DNA of 64,000 nt, taken from positions 62,001 through 126,000 of the forward strand of contig CANRGH010000003.1 of assembly GCA_947630135.1 (NCBI GenBank), read 5' to 3'. Positions 11,681 to 21,021 of this stretch are shown here, in pieces. Position 1 is the stretch's first letter. Every line of letters begins with the position of its first letter. The notes under the pieces were generated by a model. The model was given only the letters and a program-made list of their open reading frames with translations. It had not been told where the DNA came from and searched no databases. The DNA is from an uncultured Monoglobus sp. GTDB taxonomy: Bacteria; Bacillota; Clostridia; Monoglobales; Monoglobaceae. Position numbers and translations under genes: made by a program.

Positions 11681-12043
11681 ATGATAAAAAAGAAAAGCAG
11701 TAATGTTTCAAGACTCGCGAGACACAAGAGAGTTCGCAGAAAGATTTCAGGCACAGCCGAGCGTCCGAGACTCTGCGTGTTCAGAAGTCTTAAGAATATC
11801 TACGCTCAGGTTATTGACGACACGACCGGCAACACCCTGGCAGCCGCATCTTCCCTTGACGCCGAGCTTAAGGCGTCATACGGCGGAAACAAGGACGCGG
11901 CCAAGGCCGTTGGCGAGCTTATCGCCAAAAAGGCTTTGGACAAAGGCATAACCAACGTCGTGTTTGACAGAGGCGGATATTTGTATCACGGCAGAGTTGC
12001 AGAGCTCGCCGCAGGCGCTCGCGAAGGCGGCCTGAAGTTTTAG
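11681..12043 (+). CDS. rplR: 50S ribosomal protein L18
   Basis: 120 residues. L18 binds 5S rRNA with L5. The basic N-terminus ([14 protein letters not shown]) and the ending [21 protein letters not shown] are diagnostic. SD TAAGGAGGTG. Confidence 0.98.
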   Translation: MIKKKSSNVSRLARHKRVRRKISGTAERPRLCVFRSLKNIYAQVIDDTTGNTLAAASSLDAELKASYGGNKDAAKAVGELIAKKALDKGITNVVFDRGGYLYHGRVAELAAGAREGGLKF

Positions 12044-12069
12044 CGAATAAGAAAGAGGTGAAACGATAA

Positions 12070-12600
12070 ATGGCAGAAAAGGGCGAAAGAACCAGAAAGC
12101 AGGAGCGCATCGACGCCGACGTGCTCGAGCTTGAGGAGAAAGTGGTTTATTTAAATCGTGTTGCAAAGGTTGTAAAGGGCGGCAGAAACTTCAGATTTAG
12201 CGCCTTGGTCGTAGTCGGTGACAATAACGGTCACGTCGGCTGCGGAATGGGCAAGGCGGCCGAAATTCCCGACGCTATACGAAAGGGTATTGACGACGCG
12301 AAGAAGAACATGATAACCGTTCCGATCCTTGACACCACGATCCCCCATGAAATTATCGGCGAGTACGGCGCGGGCAGAGTTCTGCTCAAGCCTGCCGCGC
12401 AAGGTACCGGAGTTATCGCGGGCGGAGCCGCGCGTGCGGTGCTGGAGCTCGCGGGCATAAAGGACATCAGAACAAAGTGCTTGCGCAGCAATAATCCCAA
12501 GAATGTTGTGGCTGCTACCATCGAGGCGCTGGCTTCACTCAAGAGCGTTGAGGAGGTTGCCAGACTGAGAGGCAAGAAGCCCGAGGAAATTCTTGGCTAA
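12070..12600 (+). CDS. rpsE: 30S ribosomal protein S5
   Basis: 176 residues. S5 lies at the mRNA entry channel and influences decoding accuracy. The double-stranded-RNA-binding-like domain starts at [17 protein letters not shown] and the C-terminal domain contains [28 protein letters not shown]. Confidence 0.98.
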   Translation: MAEKGERTRKQERIDADVLELEEKVVYLNRVAKVVKGGRNFRFSALVVVGDNNGHVGCGMGKAAEIPDAIRKGIDDAKKNMITVPILDTTIPHEIIGEYGAGRVLLKPAAQGTGVIAGGAARAVLELAGIKDIRTKCLRSNNPKNVVAATIEALASLKSVEEVARLRGKKPEEILG

Positions 12601-12621
12601 AAGCAATAGGAGGTAAGAACC

Positions 12622-12801
12622 TTGGCTAATACAATTAAAGTAACTTTAACCAAGAGCACTATCGGTGCGAAACCCGATCAGGTCGCCACAGTTAAGGCGC
12701 TTGGTCTTCGTAAGCTGCATCAGACAGCCACGCTGCCCGACAATCCTCAGGTAAGAGGAATGGTCTTTAAGGTAAAGCATCTTGTCACTGTAGCTGAATA
12801 G
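12622..12801 (+). CDS. rpmD: 50S ribosomal protein L30, TTG start
   Basis: 59 residues from TTG at 12622 to TAG at 12799-12801. The translation ([15 protein letters not shown] ... [18 protein letters not shown] ... [12 protein letters not shown]) is a complete bacterial L30. AATAGGAGGT precedes the start. Its place between rpsE and rplO is the expected one. It is easily missed because it is short and starts with TTG. Confidence 0.96.
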   Translation: MANTIKVTLTKSTIGAKPDQVATVKALGLRKLHQTATLPDNPQVRGMVFKVKHLVTVAE

Positions 12802-12851
12802 GCGAAAGCCGTAAACAATTATTTTTGATAAAAAAGGAGGAGGTGGACTCC

Positions 12852-13292
12852 ATGAAACTTCATGAATTATCTCCGGCTGAAGGCTCGAAGAAAAAGGCTT
12901 TCAGAGTCGGCAGAGGCCACGGAAGCGGCAACGGTAAGACTTCGGGAAAAGGTCAGAAGGGTCAGAAATCCCGCAGCGGCGGACATGTTCGTCCCGGCTT
13001 TGAGGGCGGCCAGATGCCTATTTACAGAAGACTGCCCAAGCGCGGCTTCACAAATATTTTCGCAAAGAAGTACACTTCAATAAATGTTGAAGAGCTCAAC
13101 AAATTTGATAACGGCGCCGAGGTTACGGCGGAGACGCTCAAGGAGAGCGGAGTTATCAGCAAGATCAATGACGGCGTAGTTATTTTGGGTCGCGGCGACC
13201 TGAATAAAAAGCTGACCGTTAAGGCTAAGAGATTTAGCAAGAGCGCGGCTGAAAAAATTAGCGCGGCAGGCGGAAAGGCTGAGGTGATTTAG
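12852..13292 (+). CDS. rplO: 50S ribosomal protein L15
   Basis: 146 residues from the ATG at 12852, which follows AAAAAGGAGGAGGTGG. An upstream TTG at 12825 in frame would make the SD part of the protein and is rejected. The Gly-rich N-terminal half ([20 protein letters not shown]) and the [10 protein letters not shown] motif are typical. Followed two bases later by secY. Confidence 0.97.
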   Translation: MKLHELSPAEGSKKKAFRVGRGHGSGNGKTSGKGQKGQKSRSGGHVRPGFEGGQMPIYRRLPKRGFTNIFAKKYTSINVEELNKFDNGAEVTAETLKESGVISKINDGVVILGRGDLNKKLTVKAKRFSKSAAEKISAAGGKAEVI

Positions 13293-13294
13293 TA

Positions 13295-14575
13295 ATGTTT
13301 GAAACCATTCGTAACGCGTGGAAGATCGTTGACCTCAGAAAAAAGCTTATCTACACAATGATAATGATCGTTATCTTCCGCCTTGGATCATGTATCCCGG
13401 TTCCTCTTCTGGACCCGGCGGCCATGAGAGAAATATTTACGGGTGAAAACTCAATATTCGGATTTATTGACATTATTTCCGGAGGCGCGTTCCAGAACGC
13501 CACAATATTCGCAATGAGCATCACACCGTACATCAACTCGTCAATTATCATGCAGCTTCTGACTGTCGCCATTCCCGCGCTTGAGAGACTCTCAAAGCAA
13601 GGCGAGGACGGCAGAAAGAAGATCGCGCAGTTCACAAGATACGGCACGGTTGTTCTTGCCATGATCCAGGCCATAGGCCTCTACTTCATGCTGGCGAGCT
13701 ACCACGCTGTTCAGAACCCGGGCTTCCTTACCGCGATCGTTGTTATCTTCACGTTCACGGCCGGAACCTCGTTCCTCATGTGGCTGGGCGAGCAGATAAC
13801 CGAGAAGGGTGTCGGCAACGGTATCTCGCTTATCATCTTCGCGGGTATCGTTTCAAGATTTCCCGGCATGGCTCAGTCCCTTTACGCTTATTCAAAGGGC
13901 GGCAGCCTCGGACTCATCGGCGTTATCGCGATCATCATTCTGATTATCGTGGCGGTTGGATTGGTTGTTACCATGAACGAGGCCGAAAGACGTATTCCCG
14001 TTCAGTACGCCAAGCGTATGGTAGGCAGAAAAATGTACGGCGGCCAGAGCACGCATATTCCCATTAAGGTCGCGTCGGCCGGCGTTATCCCCATCATCTT
14101 CGCTATGTCGATCATGTCGTTCCCCGGCACGATCGCGGGCTTCTTCGGCGTTCAGGCCGGCCAGAGCGGATTTTGGGGCACATTCCTTAAGATATTCTCA
14201 TCAGACTCTATAGTATACGCTATACTGTACTTCCTGTTGATAATATTCTTCACCTATTTCTATACGGCAATACAGTTCAATCCGATTGAAATGTCGAACA
14301 ACATGAAGAGAAACGGCGGATTTATCCCCGGTATCAGACCGGGACGTCCCACGTCGGATTATATTTCAAAGGTTCTTTCGAGAATTACTCTTGTCGGAGC
14401 AATATTCCTCGGCTTGATCGCTATCCTGCCTATCATCATTAACCTTGGTGTGGGCATCAGCAATTTTGCCATAGGCGGCACATCACTGCTTATCGTTGTC
14501 GGAGTTGCTCTTGAAACCGTTAAGAGTATCGAGTCTCAGATGCTTATGCGTCACTACAAGGGATTTTTGGAGTAG
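13295..14575 (+). CDS. secY: protein translocase subunit SecY
   Basis: 426 residues with the ten membrane segments expected of the channel-forming subunit of the Sec translocon. Diagnostic stretches include the plug region after RLGSCIPVPLLD, TPYINSSIIMQLL, and the cytoplasmic loops RRIPVQYAKRM and GGFIPGIRPGRPT that contact the ribosome and SecA. Two bases after rplO, so probably coupled. A GC hairpin lies between it and adk. Confidence 0.98.
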   Translation: MFETIRNAWKIVDLRKKLIYTMIMIVIFRLGSCIPVPLLDPAAMREIFTGENSIFGFIDIISGGAFQNATIFAMSITPYINSSIIMQLLTVAIPALERLSKQGEDGRKKIAQFTRYGTVVLAMIQAIGLYFMLASYHAVQNPGFLTAIVVIFTFTAGTSFLMWLGEQITEKGVGNGISLIIFAGIVSRFPGMAQSLYAYSKGGSLGLIGVIAIIILIIVAVGLVVTMNEAERRIPVQYAKRMVGRKMYGGQSTHIPIKVASAGVIPIIFAMSIMSFPGTIAGFFGVQAGQSGFWGTFLKIFSSDSIVYAILYFLLIIFFTYFYTAIQFNPIEMSNNMKRNGGFIPGIRPGRPTSDYISKVLSRITLVGAIFLGLIAILPIIINLGVGISNFAIGGTSLLIVVGVALETVKSIESQMLMRHYKGFLE

Positions 14576-14607
14576 TCCGCTTTAACCAAAAAAATTATTT
14601 CAGGCAT

Positions 14608-14648
14608 GAGCAGGCGAGACCCGCAAAGCGGCGGGAGATCCCCTGCTC
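14608..14648 (+). promoter_or_regulatory. hairpin between secY and adk
   Basis: GAGCAGG at 14608-14614 pairs with CCTGCTC at 14642-14648, with an inner CCCGC/GCGGG stem. There is no clean T-run after it. It may be a processing site or partial terminator that adjusts adk expression relative to the ribosomal genes. Confidence 0.4.
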
Positions 14649-14688
14649 TTGCGTCTTTGCATTATATGTTTTAAAGGAGGCACTGTTT

Positions 14689-15321
14689 ATGAGATTAATT
14701 TTACTTGCCGCTCCCGGAGCCGGAAAGGGCACTCAGGCTGAGATACTGAGCGAGCATTACGGCATACCCACGATTTCCACCGGGGCGATTTTAAGAAAAG
14801 CGATAAAGGACGGGACCGAGCTCGGCAGGACTGCCGAAAAGTACATAAACGAAGGAAAGCTCATTCCCGACGATTTGATGCTCAAGGTCATGGACGAAAG
14901 ATTTAAGAATGACGACTGCAAAAACGGTTTTATTCTTGACGGCTTTCCCAGAACTCTCGCGCAGGCCGAGGCGCTCAGCGCGTCGCCTATCGAGATAGAC
15001 AAAGTGCTTTCAATTGAAGTGGACGACCAAACGATCATCGAGAGGCTGAGCGGCAGACTCGAATGCAGGAGCTGCGGCACCACATATCACACCGAGCACA
15101 GGCCCCCGAAGACCCCCGGCGTTTGCGACAAATGCGGCGGTGAGCTGGGAGCGAGAGACGACGACAAGCCCGAGACAGTGAAGCAGCGGCTTAAGACCTA
15201 CCACGAGCAGACCGAGCCCCTTATCGAGTATTACAGAGAAAAGGGGCTGCTGAGAGTGGCTAAGGGCCAGAGCGAGATCGAGGAGACGAGCAAAGTCGTG
15301 TTTGAGGCACTGGAGGCGTAG
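14689..15321 (+). CDS. adk: adenylate kinase, zinc-LID form
   Basis: 210 residues. Converts ATP and AMP to two ADP in the cytoplasm. The P-loop is APGAGKGTQAE near the N-terminus, followed by the AMP-binding DGFPRTLAQAEAL. The LID domain carries two CxxC pairs (CRSCGTTYH ... CDKCGGEL), the zinc-binding long form common in Gram-positive bacteria. SD AAAGGAGG. Map follows after two bases. Confidence 0.98.
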   Translation: MRLILLAAPGAGKGTQAEILSEHYGIPTISTGAILRKAIKDGTELGRTAEKYINEGKLIPDDLMLKVMDERFKNDDCKNGFILDGFPRTLAQAEALSASPIEIDKVLSIEVDDQTIIERLSGRLECRSCGTTYHTEHRPPKTPGVCDKCGGELGARDDDKPETVKQRLKTYHEQTEPLIEYYREKGLLRVAKGQSEIEETSKVVFEALEA

Positions 15322-15323
15322 CT

Positions 15324-16091
15324 TTGGTTAAGATAAAATCAAGATCGGAAATCGAAAAGATGAAGGTGGCGGGCCGCTATACCTACGAGACTTTAAAGGC
15401 GGTCAGCGAGGCTGTCCGTCCGGGCGTTACCACAAAGCAGCTTGACAAGATCGCCGAGCATTATATACATTCAAAGGGCTGCACAGGCTCGTTTAAGGGC
15501 TACGGCGGCTTCCCGGGCACGATCTGCGCCAGCGTCAACGAGACGGTTATCCACGGCTTTCCCGACGACGTTCCCCTCAAGGAGGGCGACGTTGTCAGCG
15601 TGGACGTGGGGGCCTGCTATAAGGGCTATCACGGCGACGCCTGCCGAACGTTCAAGGTCGGCAAGGTTGATGAGAAGACCGAAAAGCTTGTGCGCGTGAC
15701 CCGCGAGAGCTTTTACGAGGCGCTCAAGTTCGCCCGCGACGGCTATCGCATATCGGACATTTCAAGGGCGGTTCAGAATTACGTGGAGGCAAATGGATTT
15801 TCGGTGCTGCGGAATTACTGCGGCCACGGCGTCGGCTCGGAGCTCCACGAGGACCCCGAGGTCCCCAATTATGTTACTCGCAGCCGCGGCATACGCCTGC
15901 GGCCCGGCATGGTCATCGCCATCGAGCCGATGGTGTGCGGCGGAAAAAAAGACATTTATGTGGCGGACGACGAGTGGGCGGTCATAACCCAAGACGGCGA
16001 GAAGTCGGCCCATTACGAGAACACGGTGCTTATAACAACGGGCGATCCCATGCTGCTGACGTTCCCCGCGGGCTGCGACGAGATCGGATAG
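15324..16091 (+). CDS. map: methionine aminopeptidase type I, TTG start
   Basis: 255 residues. Removes the initiator Met from nascent proteins. The start is a TTG at 15324 with its SD (TGGAGGCG) inside the end of adk. Metal ligands are seen in order: the Asp pair in SVDVGACYKGYHGDACRTF, His in GHGVGSELHEDP, and Glu in AIEPMV and SAHYENTVLIT. Type I without an N-terminal zinc finger or SH3-binding extension. Confidence 0.97.
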   Translation: MVKIKSRSEIEKMKVAGRYTYETLKAVSEAVRPGVTTKQLDKIAEHYIHSKGCTGSFKGYGGFPGTICASVNETVIHGFPDDVPLKEGDVVSVDVGACYKGYHGDACRTFKVGKVDEKTEKLVRVTRESFYEALKFARDGYRISDISRAVQNYVEANGFSVLRNYCGHGVGSELHEDPEVPNYVTRSRGIRLRPGMVIAIEPMVCGGKKDIYVADDEWAVITQDGEKSAHYENTVLITTGDPMLLTFPAGCDEIG

Positions 16092-16165
16092 GGAATAATT
16101 TCCGTAAATTTTGTGTATGCTGAAAGTGTTGGATAATACGACGCGACTCGGCGGATAGGTGCGTT

Positions 16166-16450
16166 ATGAAAAATAGCTCAAGACCGGCGCTGCGCGTCGG
16201 AGATATAGTGGAGGCCAAAGCCGGACGGGGCAGCGGCAGAATATTTCTGGTCGTTGAAAGGGTTGACGGTGAGTACGTCAGAATTTCTGACGGCGACACC
16301 AGAAAAATAAGCCGAGCGAAGCTCAAGAAAAACCTGCACCTGACCCTGCTGGGCAGGGTCGGGGACACAAGCTTTCTGACCGCCCCGGGCGGAACCGCGG
16401 ACTCCGAGATAAGAAAAATTATTGAGAATAAGACATACGAGGAGGTGTAG
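16166..16450 (+). CDS. KOW-domain RNA-binding protein (L14e/L6e/L27e-like)
   Basis: 94 residues with an SH3-like KOW fold near residues 8-45 ([22 protein letters not shown]). Such genes sit between map and infA in many Clostridia and related Firmicutes, and resemble archaeal/eukaryotic L14e-type proteins. An RNA or ribosome role is inferred from domain and location; the exact function is not established. The infA ribosome site overlaps its last codons. Confidence 0.8.
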   Translation: MKNSSRPALRVGDIVEAKAGRGSGRIFLVVERVDGEYVRISDGDTRKISRAKLKKNLHLTLLGRVGDTSFLTAPGGTADSEIRKIIENKTYEEV

Positions 16451-16454
16451 CTTT

Positions 16455-16673
16455 ATGTCAAAAGAGGATATGCTTGAGGTAGAGGGCAAGGTTGTCGAGG
16501 CACTGCCCAACGCGATGTTTAAGGTCGAGCTCGAGAACGGGCACCAGATCCTGGCGCACATTTCGGGCAAGCTGAGAATGCACTTCATTAAGATACTGCC
16601 CGGCGACAAGGTGACGGTCGAGATCTCGCCCTATGATCTGACCAAGGGCAGAATAACATGGAGAGCGAAATAA
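16455..16673 (+). CDS. infA: translation initiation factor IF-1
   Basis: 72 residues, the exact family length, from the ATG at 16455, four bases after the KOW gene; GAGGAGGTG lies upstream. A longer frame from 16422 is rejected. The OB-fold sequence ([20 protein letters not shown] ... [19 protein letters not shown] ... [11 protein letters not shown]) is canonical. IF-1 occupies the A site of the 30S subunit during initiation. Confidence 0.98.
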   Translation: MSKEDMLEVEGKVVEALPNAMFKVELENGHQILAHISGKLRMHFIKILPGDKVTVEISPYDLTKGRITWRAK

Positions 16674-16694
16674 ATTCGATCCGGGGAATTTGTT

Positions 16695-16953
16695 ATGAAA
16701 AGATTATTTGCGGTTCTGCCGACCTTGCCGGTGTCGGCGGTTTTGCCGCGCTCGTGCGGCGATAAGGATGGGCCCGCGGCCGAAAGCGCGTCGGCGGAAA
16801 CAAGCGTGACGATAAACTCGTCGGGCGGCAGCGAATCGCCCCGCGCCTCTTGAGGGCGCGCGGAAGGAGAGAGTCGAGAAAAAAATAACCGAGCGCTCGG
16901 AGCTTGTGTGGAAAGAAACCAAAACTCAAAATCTTGACTTAAAATTCTTTTAA
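16695..16953 (+). pseudogene. possible decayed small lipoprotein gene
   Basis: An ATG at 16695 opens a frame that looks like a lipoprotein signal peptide (MKRLFAVLPTLPVSAVLP then RSCGDKDG, with Cys at the lipobox position) but has Pro and Arg where hydrophobic residues and Ala are usual. It stops at TGA 16851-16853. A +1 frame continues with a charged sequence (EGARKERVEKKITERSELVW) to TAA at 16951-16953. This suggests a small lipoprotein gene disabled by a frameshift. No family was recognised, and chance cannot be excluded. Confidence 0.35.
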
Positions 16954-17004
16954 AAATTCTTAAAGTTTGTTAAAGATTTACATAGCCGTAATTCACAATA
17001 TTTC

Positions 17005-17033
17005 TTGACTTTAAGTATAAATTATGGTAAAAT
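17005..17033 (+). promoter_or_regulatory. sigma-A promoter before rpmJ
   Basis: TTGACT at 17005-17010 and TAAAAT at 17028-17033 with a 17-bp spacer, in AT-rich DNA. It gives the alpha-operon genes (rpmJ to rplQ) a second promoter independent of the S10 promoter. Confidence 0.75.
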
Positions 17034-17086
17034 AATACGGTTCGTTAGTATGGCTTTCCATATTTTCGGGCATAATACAAATTTAG

Positions 17087-17212
<126 letters not shown>

Positions 17213-17228
17213 TCGGGAAAACAAACCG

Positions 17229-17305
17229 GGAGCAGGGTCAGGCATTAAAACCACTTTATTTTTTGCCGATGCCATATGCAAGCAGTATGGGTGAAATTCT
17301 GCTCC
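17229..17305 (+). promoter_or_regulatory. candidate structured leader upstream of rpsM
   Basis: GGAGCAG at 17229-17235 pairs with CTGCTCC at 17299-17305. Inside are GGCAT/ATGCC (17241-17245 with 17269-17273) and an alternative CCATA/TATGG stem, giving a possible three-way junction followed by GCTTTTT. In E. coli the mRNA just before rpsM is the S4 control site of the alpha operon; an equivalent role here is inference from position. Confidence 0.4.
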
Positions 17306-17342
17306 GCTTTTTCATTGAAAAATTTATGGAGGTGAAATAATT

Positions 17343-17708
17343 ATGGCACGTATCGCAGGTGTGGATTTACCGAACGACAAAAGAGTTGAGGCAGGCCTCA
17401 CATACATCTTCGGAATCGGTTTCTCCACTTCCAGAAAGATTTTGGCGGCAACAGGCGTTAATCCGGACACAAGAGTCCGCGATCTGACGGAGGAAGACGT
17501 TCAGAAGCTCAGGAACGAGATCGACAACTACAACGTTGAAGGTGACCTGAGACGAGACATCGCTCTTGACATCAAGCGTTTGATGGAGATCAACTGCTAC
17601 AGAGGAATTCGTCACAGAAAAGGTCTCCCTGTCCGCGGACAGCGCAGCAAGACCAACGCCAGAACCCGTAAGGGTCCCAAGAGAACCATCGCTAACAAGA
17701 AGAAATAA
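17343..17708 (+). CDS. rpsM: 30S ribosomal protein S13
   Basis: 121 residues. S13 bridges the subunits at the head and contacts the P-site tRNA through its C-terminal tail. The family sequence runs from [16 protein letters not shown] through [22 protein letters not shown] (positions near residue 90) and the basic tail. SD ATGGAGGTG. Confidence 0.98.
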   Translation: MARIAGVDLPNDKRVEAGLTYIFGIGFSTSRKILAATGVNPDTRVRDLTEEDVQKLRNEIDNYNVEGDLRRDIALDIKRLMEINCYRGIRHRKGLPVRGQRSKTNARTRKGPKRTIANKKK

Positions 17709-17791
17709 GCGATCGGTCGATTGATTTTGAATTTTCTTTTGATTTGAATATCAAAGGAATGCCGTATTTCTTATAGGAGGTGAAAGATACA

Positions 17792-18184
17792 ATGGCAAAA
17801 ACAGTAAAGAAAACCAGACGCCGCAGAGAGAAAAAGCATATCGAGCGCGGCGCGGCACATATCAAATCTACATTTAATAACACCATTGTTACCATTACAG
17901 ACGTCGCCGGCAACGCGATCTCGTGGGCCAGCGCGGGCGGACTGGGCTTTAAGGGCTCCAAAAAGAGCACACCCTTCGCGGCGCAGATGGCGGCGGAGAC
18001 AGCGGCGAGAGCGGCTATGGAACATGGTTTAAAGACGGTTGAGGTATACGTTAAGGGCCCCGGCTCGGGCCGCGAGGCGGCTATCAGAGCGCTTCAGGTC
18101 GCGGGTCTTGAGGTCAACATGATCAAGGACGTTACGCCCATCCCCCATAACGGATGCAGACCGCCGAAGAGAAGACGCGTTTAG
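17792..18184 (+). CDS. rpsK: 30S ribosomal protein S11
   Basis: 130 residues from the ATG at 17792, preceded by ATAGGAGGTG; the alternative start 12 bases earlier lies against the SD and is rejected. Conserved segments are [15 protein letters not shown] and [14 protein letters not shown]11 forms part of the platform near the E site. Confidence 0.98.
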   Translation: MAKTVKKTRRRREKKHIERGAAHIKSTFNNTIVTITDVAGNAISWASAGGLGFKGSKKSTPFAAQMAAETAARAAMEHGLKTVEVYVKGPGSGREAAIRALQVAGLEVNMIKDVTPIPHNGCRPPKRRRV

Positions 18185-18235
18185 TTTAAACCGCGGACAC
18201 CGAATATTAAAATTAGATTTGAAGGAGGAAATAAA

Positions 18236-18829
18236 ATGGCTAAAAATATGCAGCCTGTGCTTAAAAGATGCCGCACTCTGGGTATTGAGCCCGCCGTTAT
18301 GGGCATAGACAAGAGCTCGAACAGAACCTTTGACCAGAGACGGAAAAAGCAGAGCGAATATGGCATGCAGCTTAATGAAAAGCAGAAGGTCAGATTTATA
18401 TACGGCGTTCTGGAAAAACAGTTCGCTAAATACTATGTTATGGCCACAAAGATGAACGGCGTTACGGGCGAGTGCCTGCTGAGCATCCTTGAGTCAAGAC
18501 TTGACAACGTTATCTACCGCATGGGTCTTGCCAACACAAGACGCGAGGCGAGACAGATAGTAAACCACGGCCACGTCACGGTTAACGGCAAGAGAGTTAA
18601 CATTCCCTCTTACCTGGTTAAGCCCGGCGAGGTCATCAGCCTGAAGGAAAAGAGCAGAAACGCCGAAAGAATGAAGGACATTGTTGAGAGAAACTCCAAC
18701 AGACTGGTTCCCAAGTGGATCGACATGAACAAAGACACATTGGAAGGCAAAATCATTGCGCTTGCTGACAGAGAGGATATCGACTTCCCTGTAGAGGAGC
18801 ACTTGATAGTCGAGTATTACAGCAAATAA
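18236..18829 (+). CDS. rpsD: 30S ribosomal protein S4
   Basis: 197 residues. A primary 16S rRNA binder with an S4 RNA-binding domain (SRLDNVIYRMGLANTRREAR, near residues 85-105). The zinc-site Cys residues of some S4 proteins are absent from its N-terminus, so this is the C- form. S4 is an autogenous repressor in B. subtilis and E. coli. SD GAAGGAGG. Confidence 0.97.
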   Translation: MAKNMQPVLKRCRTLGIEPAVMGIDKSSNRTFDQRRKKQSEYGMQLNEKQKVRFIYGVLEKQFAKYYVMATKMNGVTGECLLSILESRLDNVIYRMGLANTRREARQIVNHGHVTVNGKRVNIPSYLVKPGEVISLKEKSRNAERMKDIVERNSNRLVPKWIDMNKDTLEGKIIALADREDIDFPVEEHLIVEYYSK

Positions 18830-18871
18830 TAGGCTTTTTGCCTATATCCTAATTTTATAGGAGGTTTAACA

Positions 18872-19819
18872 ATGATTGAGATTGAAAAACCGAGAATCGA
18901 ATGTGTTGAGTCATCGGAAGATGAAAAATACGCGAAATTTGTCATCGAGCCTCTTGAGAGGGGCTACGGAACGACTCTCGGCAACTCCTTGAGACGGATG
19001 CTGCTGTCGTCTCTGCCCGGTGTGGCTTCCACATCGATAAAGATCGACGGCGTGCTCCATGAGTTCTCCACCATTCCCGGAGTCAAAGAGGATGTTACCG
19101 AGATCATACTGAACATAAAGAACCTGGTGATCAAGCTTCACTCCGACCAGCCGAAGACGATCTACATTAATCAGGAGGGCGCCGGCGAGGTCTGCGCCCG
19201 CGACATCAAGCATGACGCGGACGTTGAGATCCTTAACGAGGATCTGCACATCGCCACGCTGGACGACGACGCGAAGCTGTTCATGGAGATCGTGATTGAC
19301 AGAGGCCGCGGTTATGTTTCGTCGGATGTTAATAAGGAGCTCGTTCGCGACCAGATTGGCGTTATCGCCACCGACTCCATATTCACACCGGTTGAAAAGG
19401 TTAATTATGAGGTTCAGACGACCCGCGTAGGCAACGTTACTGATTATGACAAGCTCACGATCGAGATTTGGACAAACGGAACGATTTCTCCCGCCGAGGC
19501 GGTGTCTCTTGCGGCAAAGATAATCAGCGAGCATCTGAGACTGTTCATTGATTTGTCTGACAACGCGAAGAACGTTGAGATCATGATAGAGAAGGAAGAG
19601 GGACAGAAGGAGAAGGTTCTCGAGACGACTATCGAGGAGCTTGACCTGTCAGTCCGTTCCTACAACTGTTTAAAGCGCGCGGGCATCAACACCGTTCAGG
19701 ATCTGACGACCCGCAGCGAAAGCGACATGATGAAGGTGAGGAACCTCGGCAGAAAGTCGCTTGAGGAGGTTATGTCGAAGCTTCAGGCTATGGACCTGAG
19801 CCTCGCCAATGACGATTAA
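18872..19819 (+). CDS. rpoA: RNA polymerase alpha subunit
   Basis: 315 residues. The N-terminal domain (residues 1 to about 228) dimerises and nucleates core polymerase ([20 protein letters not shown]). The C-terminal domain (about 250-315, with [20 protein letters not shown] and [11 protein letters not shown]) binds UP elements and activators. SD ATAGGAGG. Between rpsD and rplQ as in most Firmicutes. Confidence 0.98.
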   Translation: MIEIEKPRIECVESSEDEKYAKFVIEPLERGYGTTLGNSLRRMLLSSLPGVASTSIKIDGVLHEFSTIPGVKEDVTEIILNIKNLVIKLHSDQPKTIYINQEGAGEVCARDIKHDADVEILNEDLHIATLDDDAKLFMEIVIDRGRGYVSSDVNKELVRDQIGVIATDSIFTPVEKVNYEVQTTRVGNVTDYDKLTIEIWTNGTISPAEAVSLAAKIISEHLRLFIDLSDNAKNVEIMIEKEEGQKEKVLETTIEELDLSVRSYNCLKRAGINTVQDLTTRSESDMMKVRNLGRKSLEEVMSKLQAMDLSLANDD

Positions 19820-19851
19820 TAGTTTTAGAATTACAGGAAGAGGTGATTTAT

Positions 19852-20193
19852 ATGGCACAGCAGAGAAAGCTGGGCAGACCGACCGCTCACAGACGCGCCA
19901 TGCTCAGAAATCTCACAACCTCGCTTCTGGAAAACGGCAAGATCGAGACTACCACAACCAGAGCCAAAGAGGTTAAGAGAATGGCCGACAAAATGATAAC
20001 GCTCGGTAAAAAGAACACGCTTCACACCAAGAGACAGGCGCTCTCATACATCACAAAGAGAGAGGTCGTATCGAAGCTGTTTGACGAGATCGCTCCCAAG
20101 TATCAAAGCAGAAACGGCGGATACACAAGAATCATCAAGATCGGACCCCGCCGCGGCGACGCAGCGGAAATGTCCGTACTGGAGCTGGTTTAA
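19852..20193 (+). CDS. rplQ: 50S ribosomal protein L17
   Basis: 113 residues from the ATG at 19852, preceded by GAAGAGGTGA. An upstream alternative start at 19843 overlaps that site and is rejected. The start [21 protein letters not shown] and the ending [14 protein letters not shown] are canonical. Last gene of the ribosomal block, followed by a strong terminator. Confidence 0.98.
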   Translation: MAQQRKLGRPTAHRRAMLRNLTTSLLENGKIETTTTRAKEVKRMADKMITLGKKNTLHTKRQALSYITKREVVSKLFDEIAPKYQSRNGGYTRIIKIGPRRGDAAEMSVLELV

Positions 20194-20207
20194 TTTAAAA
20201 ACAAAAT

Positions 20208-20240
20208 CCCCGCGGTTTATATACCGCGGGGTTGTTTTTT
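20208..20240 (+). terminator. terminator of the ribosomal gene cluster
   Basis: An 8-bp stem CCCCGCGG / CCGCGGGG with an 8-nt loop, followed by TTGTTTTTT. A strong intrinsic terminator 14 bases after rplQ. Confidence 0.93.
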
Positions 20241-20272
20241 ATAATTATTTATCGAAAAACAATAAATAATTA

Positions 20273-20301
20273 TTGACAAATGATATTGTTGGTGATATAA
20301 T
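20273..20301 (+). promoter_or_regulatory. promoter of the DUF2975/HTH genes
   Basis: TTGACA at 20273-20278 and TATAAT at 20296-20301, 17-bp spacer. The spacer and -10 contain the partly repeated TGATATTGT/TGATATAAT, a plausible site for the downstream HTH protein. Confidence 0.8.
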
Positions 20302-20331
20302 CAAAATATCAAAACAAAATGAGGTGATATT

Positions 20332-20769
20332 ATGTACAGATCAAAGATCATAACGCTGACCGAGTGGTGCGTGAGCACTATGTTTTGGCTGGGGATCCCT
20401 GCCTGCGCACTTTCGCCCGCGGCGGTCTATCTCTACGGCTACCGAGGCTTTGATTTTTATGTTCAGGCGGGCGCGGTCTTTCTTTCGGGCATCGCGTCAG
20501 TTTTCATTATGCGGCAGCTCAGAAAAATGTTTAAGACGATAAAAGCGGGTGATCCGTTTGTGGTCGATAATGTGAAGTCGCTCGGAAACGTCGGCATTGC
20601 GGCGTGGTGCATAGGGCTTGTGTATGTTTTGAAGCTGTTTTTTCTGCCGACGGTCTCGACGGTGATGATAGTCATTATATTTGTCTGCGGCGGTCTGTTC
20701 TGCTTCACGCTGTCGCGGCTTTTTGAGACCGCCGTGCGGATCAAGCTTGAAAACGATCTGACGATATGA
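20332..20769 (+). CDS. DUF2975 membrane protein (YoaS-like)
   Basis: 145 residues with four hydrophobic segments: about 15-35, 43-60, 82-102 and 106-126. The cytoplasmic loop RKMFKTIKAGDPFVVDNVKSL is typical of DUF2975 proteins such as B. subtilis YoaS. The family is usually encoded next to a small Xre-type regulator, as here, nine bases upstream of it. Function unknown. First gene of an accessory stretch after the ribosomal block. Confidence 0.8.
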   Translation: MYRSKIITLTEWCVSTMFWLGIPACALSPAAVYLYGYRGFDFYVQAGAVFLSGIASVFIMRQLRKMFKTIKAGDPFVVDNVKSLGNVGIAAWCIGLVYVLKLFFLPTVSTVMIVIIFVCGGLFCFTLSRLFETAVRIKLENDLTI

Positions 20770-20778
20770 GGTGGCGTA

Positions 20779-21021
20779 ATGGGAATTATAGTTAATCTTG
20801 ACGTTATGATGGCGAAGCGCAAGATCGGGCTAATGGAGTTGGCGGAGAGAATCGGCATAACCCCCGCCAACCTTTCGATACTCAAAAACAACAAGGCAAA
20901 GGCGATAAGGTTTTCGACTCTCGCGGAAATATGCAGCGCGCTCGACTGCCAGCCCGCGGACATTCTGGAATACAGGAGGAACAGTTATGAGGAAAAAACG
21001 CGCGTTTTTAAAAATATTTAA
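20779..21021 (+). CDS. small Xre-family HTH regulator (YozG-like)
   Basis: 80 residues. One helix-turn-helix (about residues 15-60: IGLMELAERIGITPANLSIL ... STLAEICSALDCQPADIL) resembling B. subtilis YozG, the usual partner of DUF2975 proteins. Probably controls its own operon. The next gene starts inside its 3' end, so expression is likely coupled. SD GAGGTGGCG. Confidence 0.85.
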   Translation: MGIIVNLDVMMAKRKIGLMELAERIGITPANLSILKNNKAKAIRFSTLAEICSALDCQPADILEYRRNSYEEKTRVFKNI

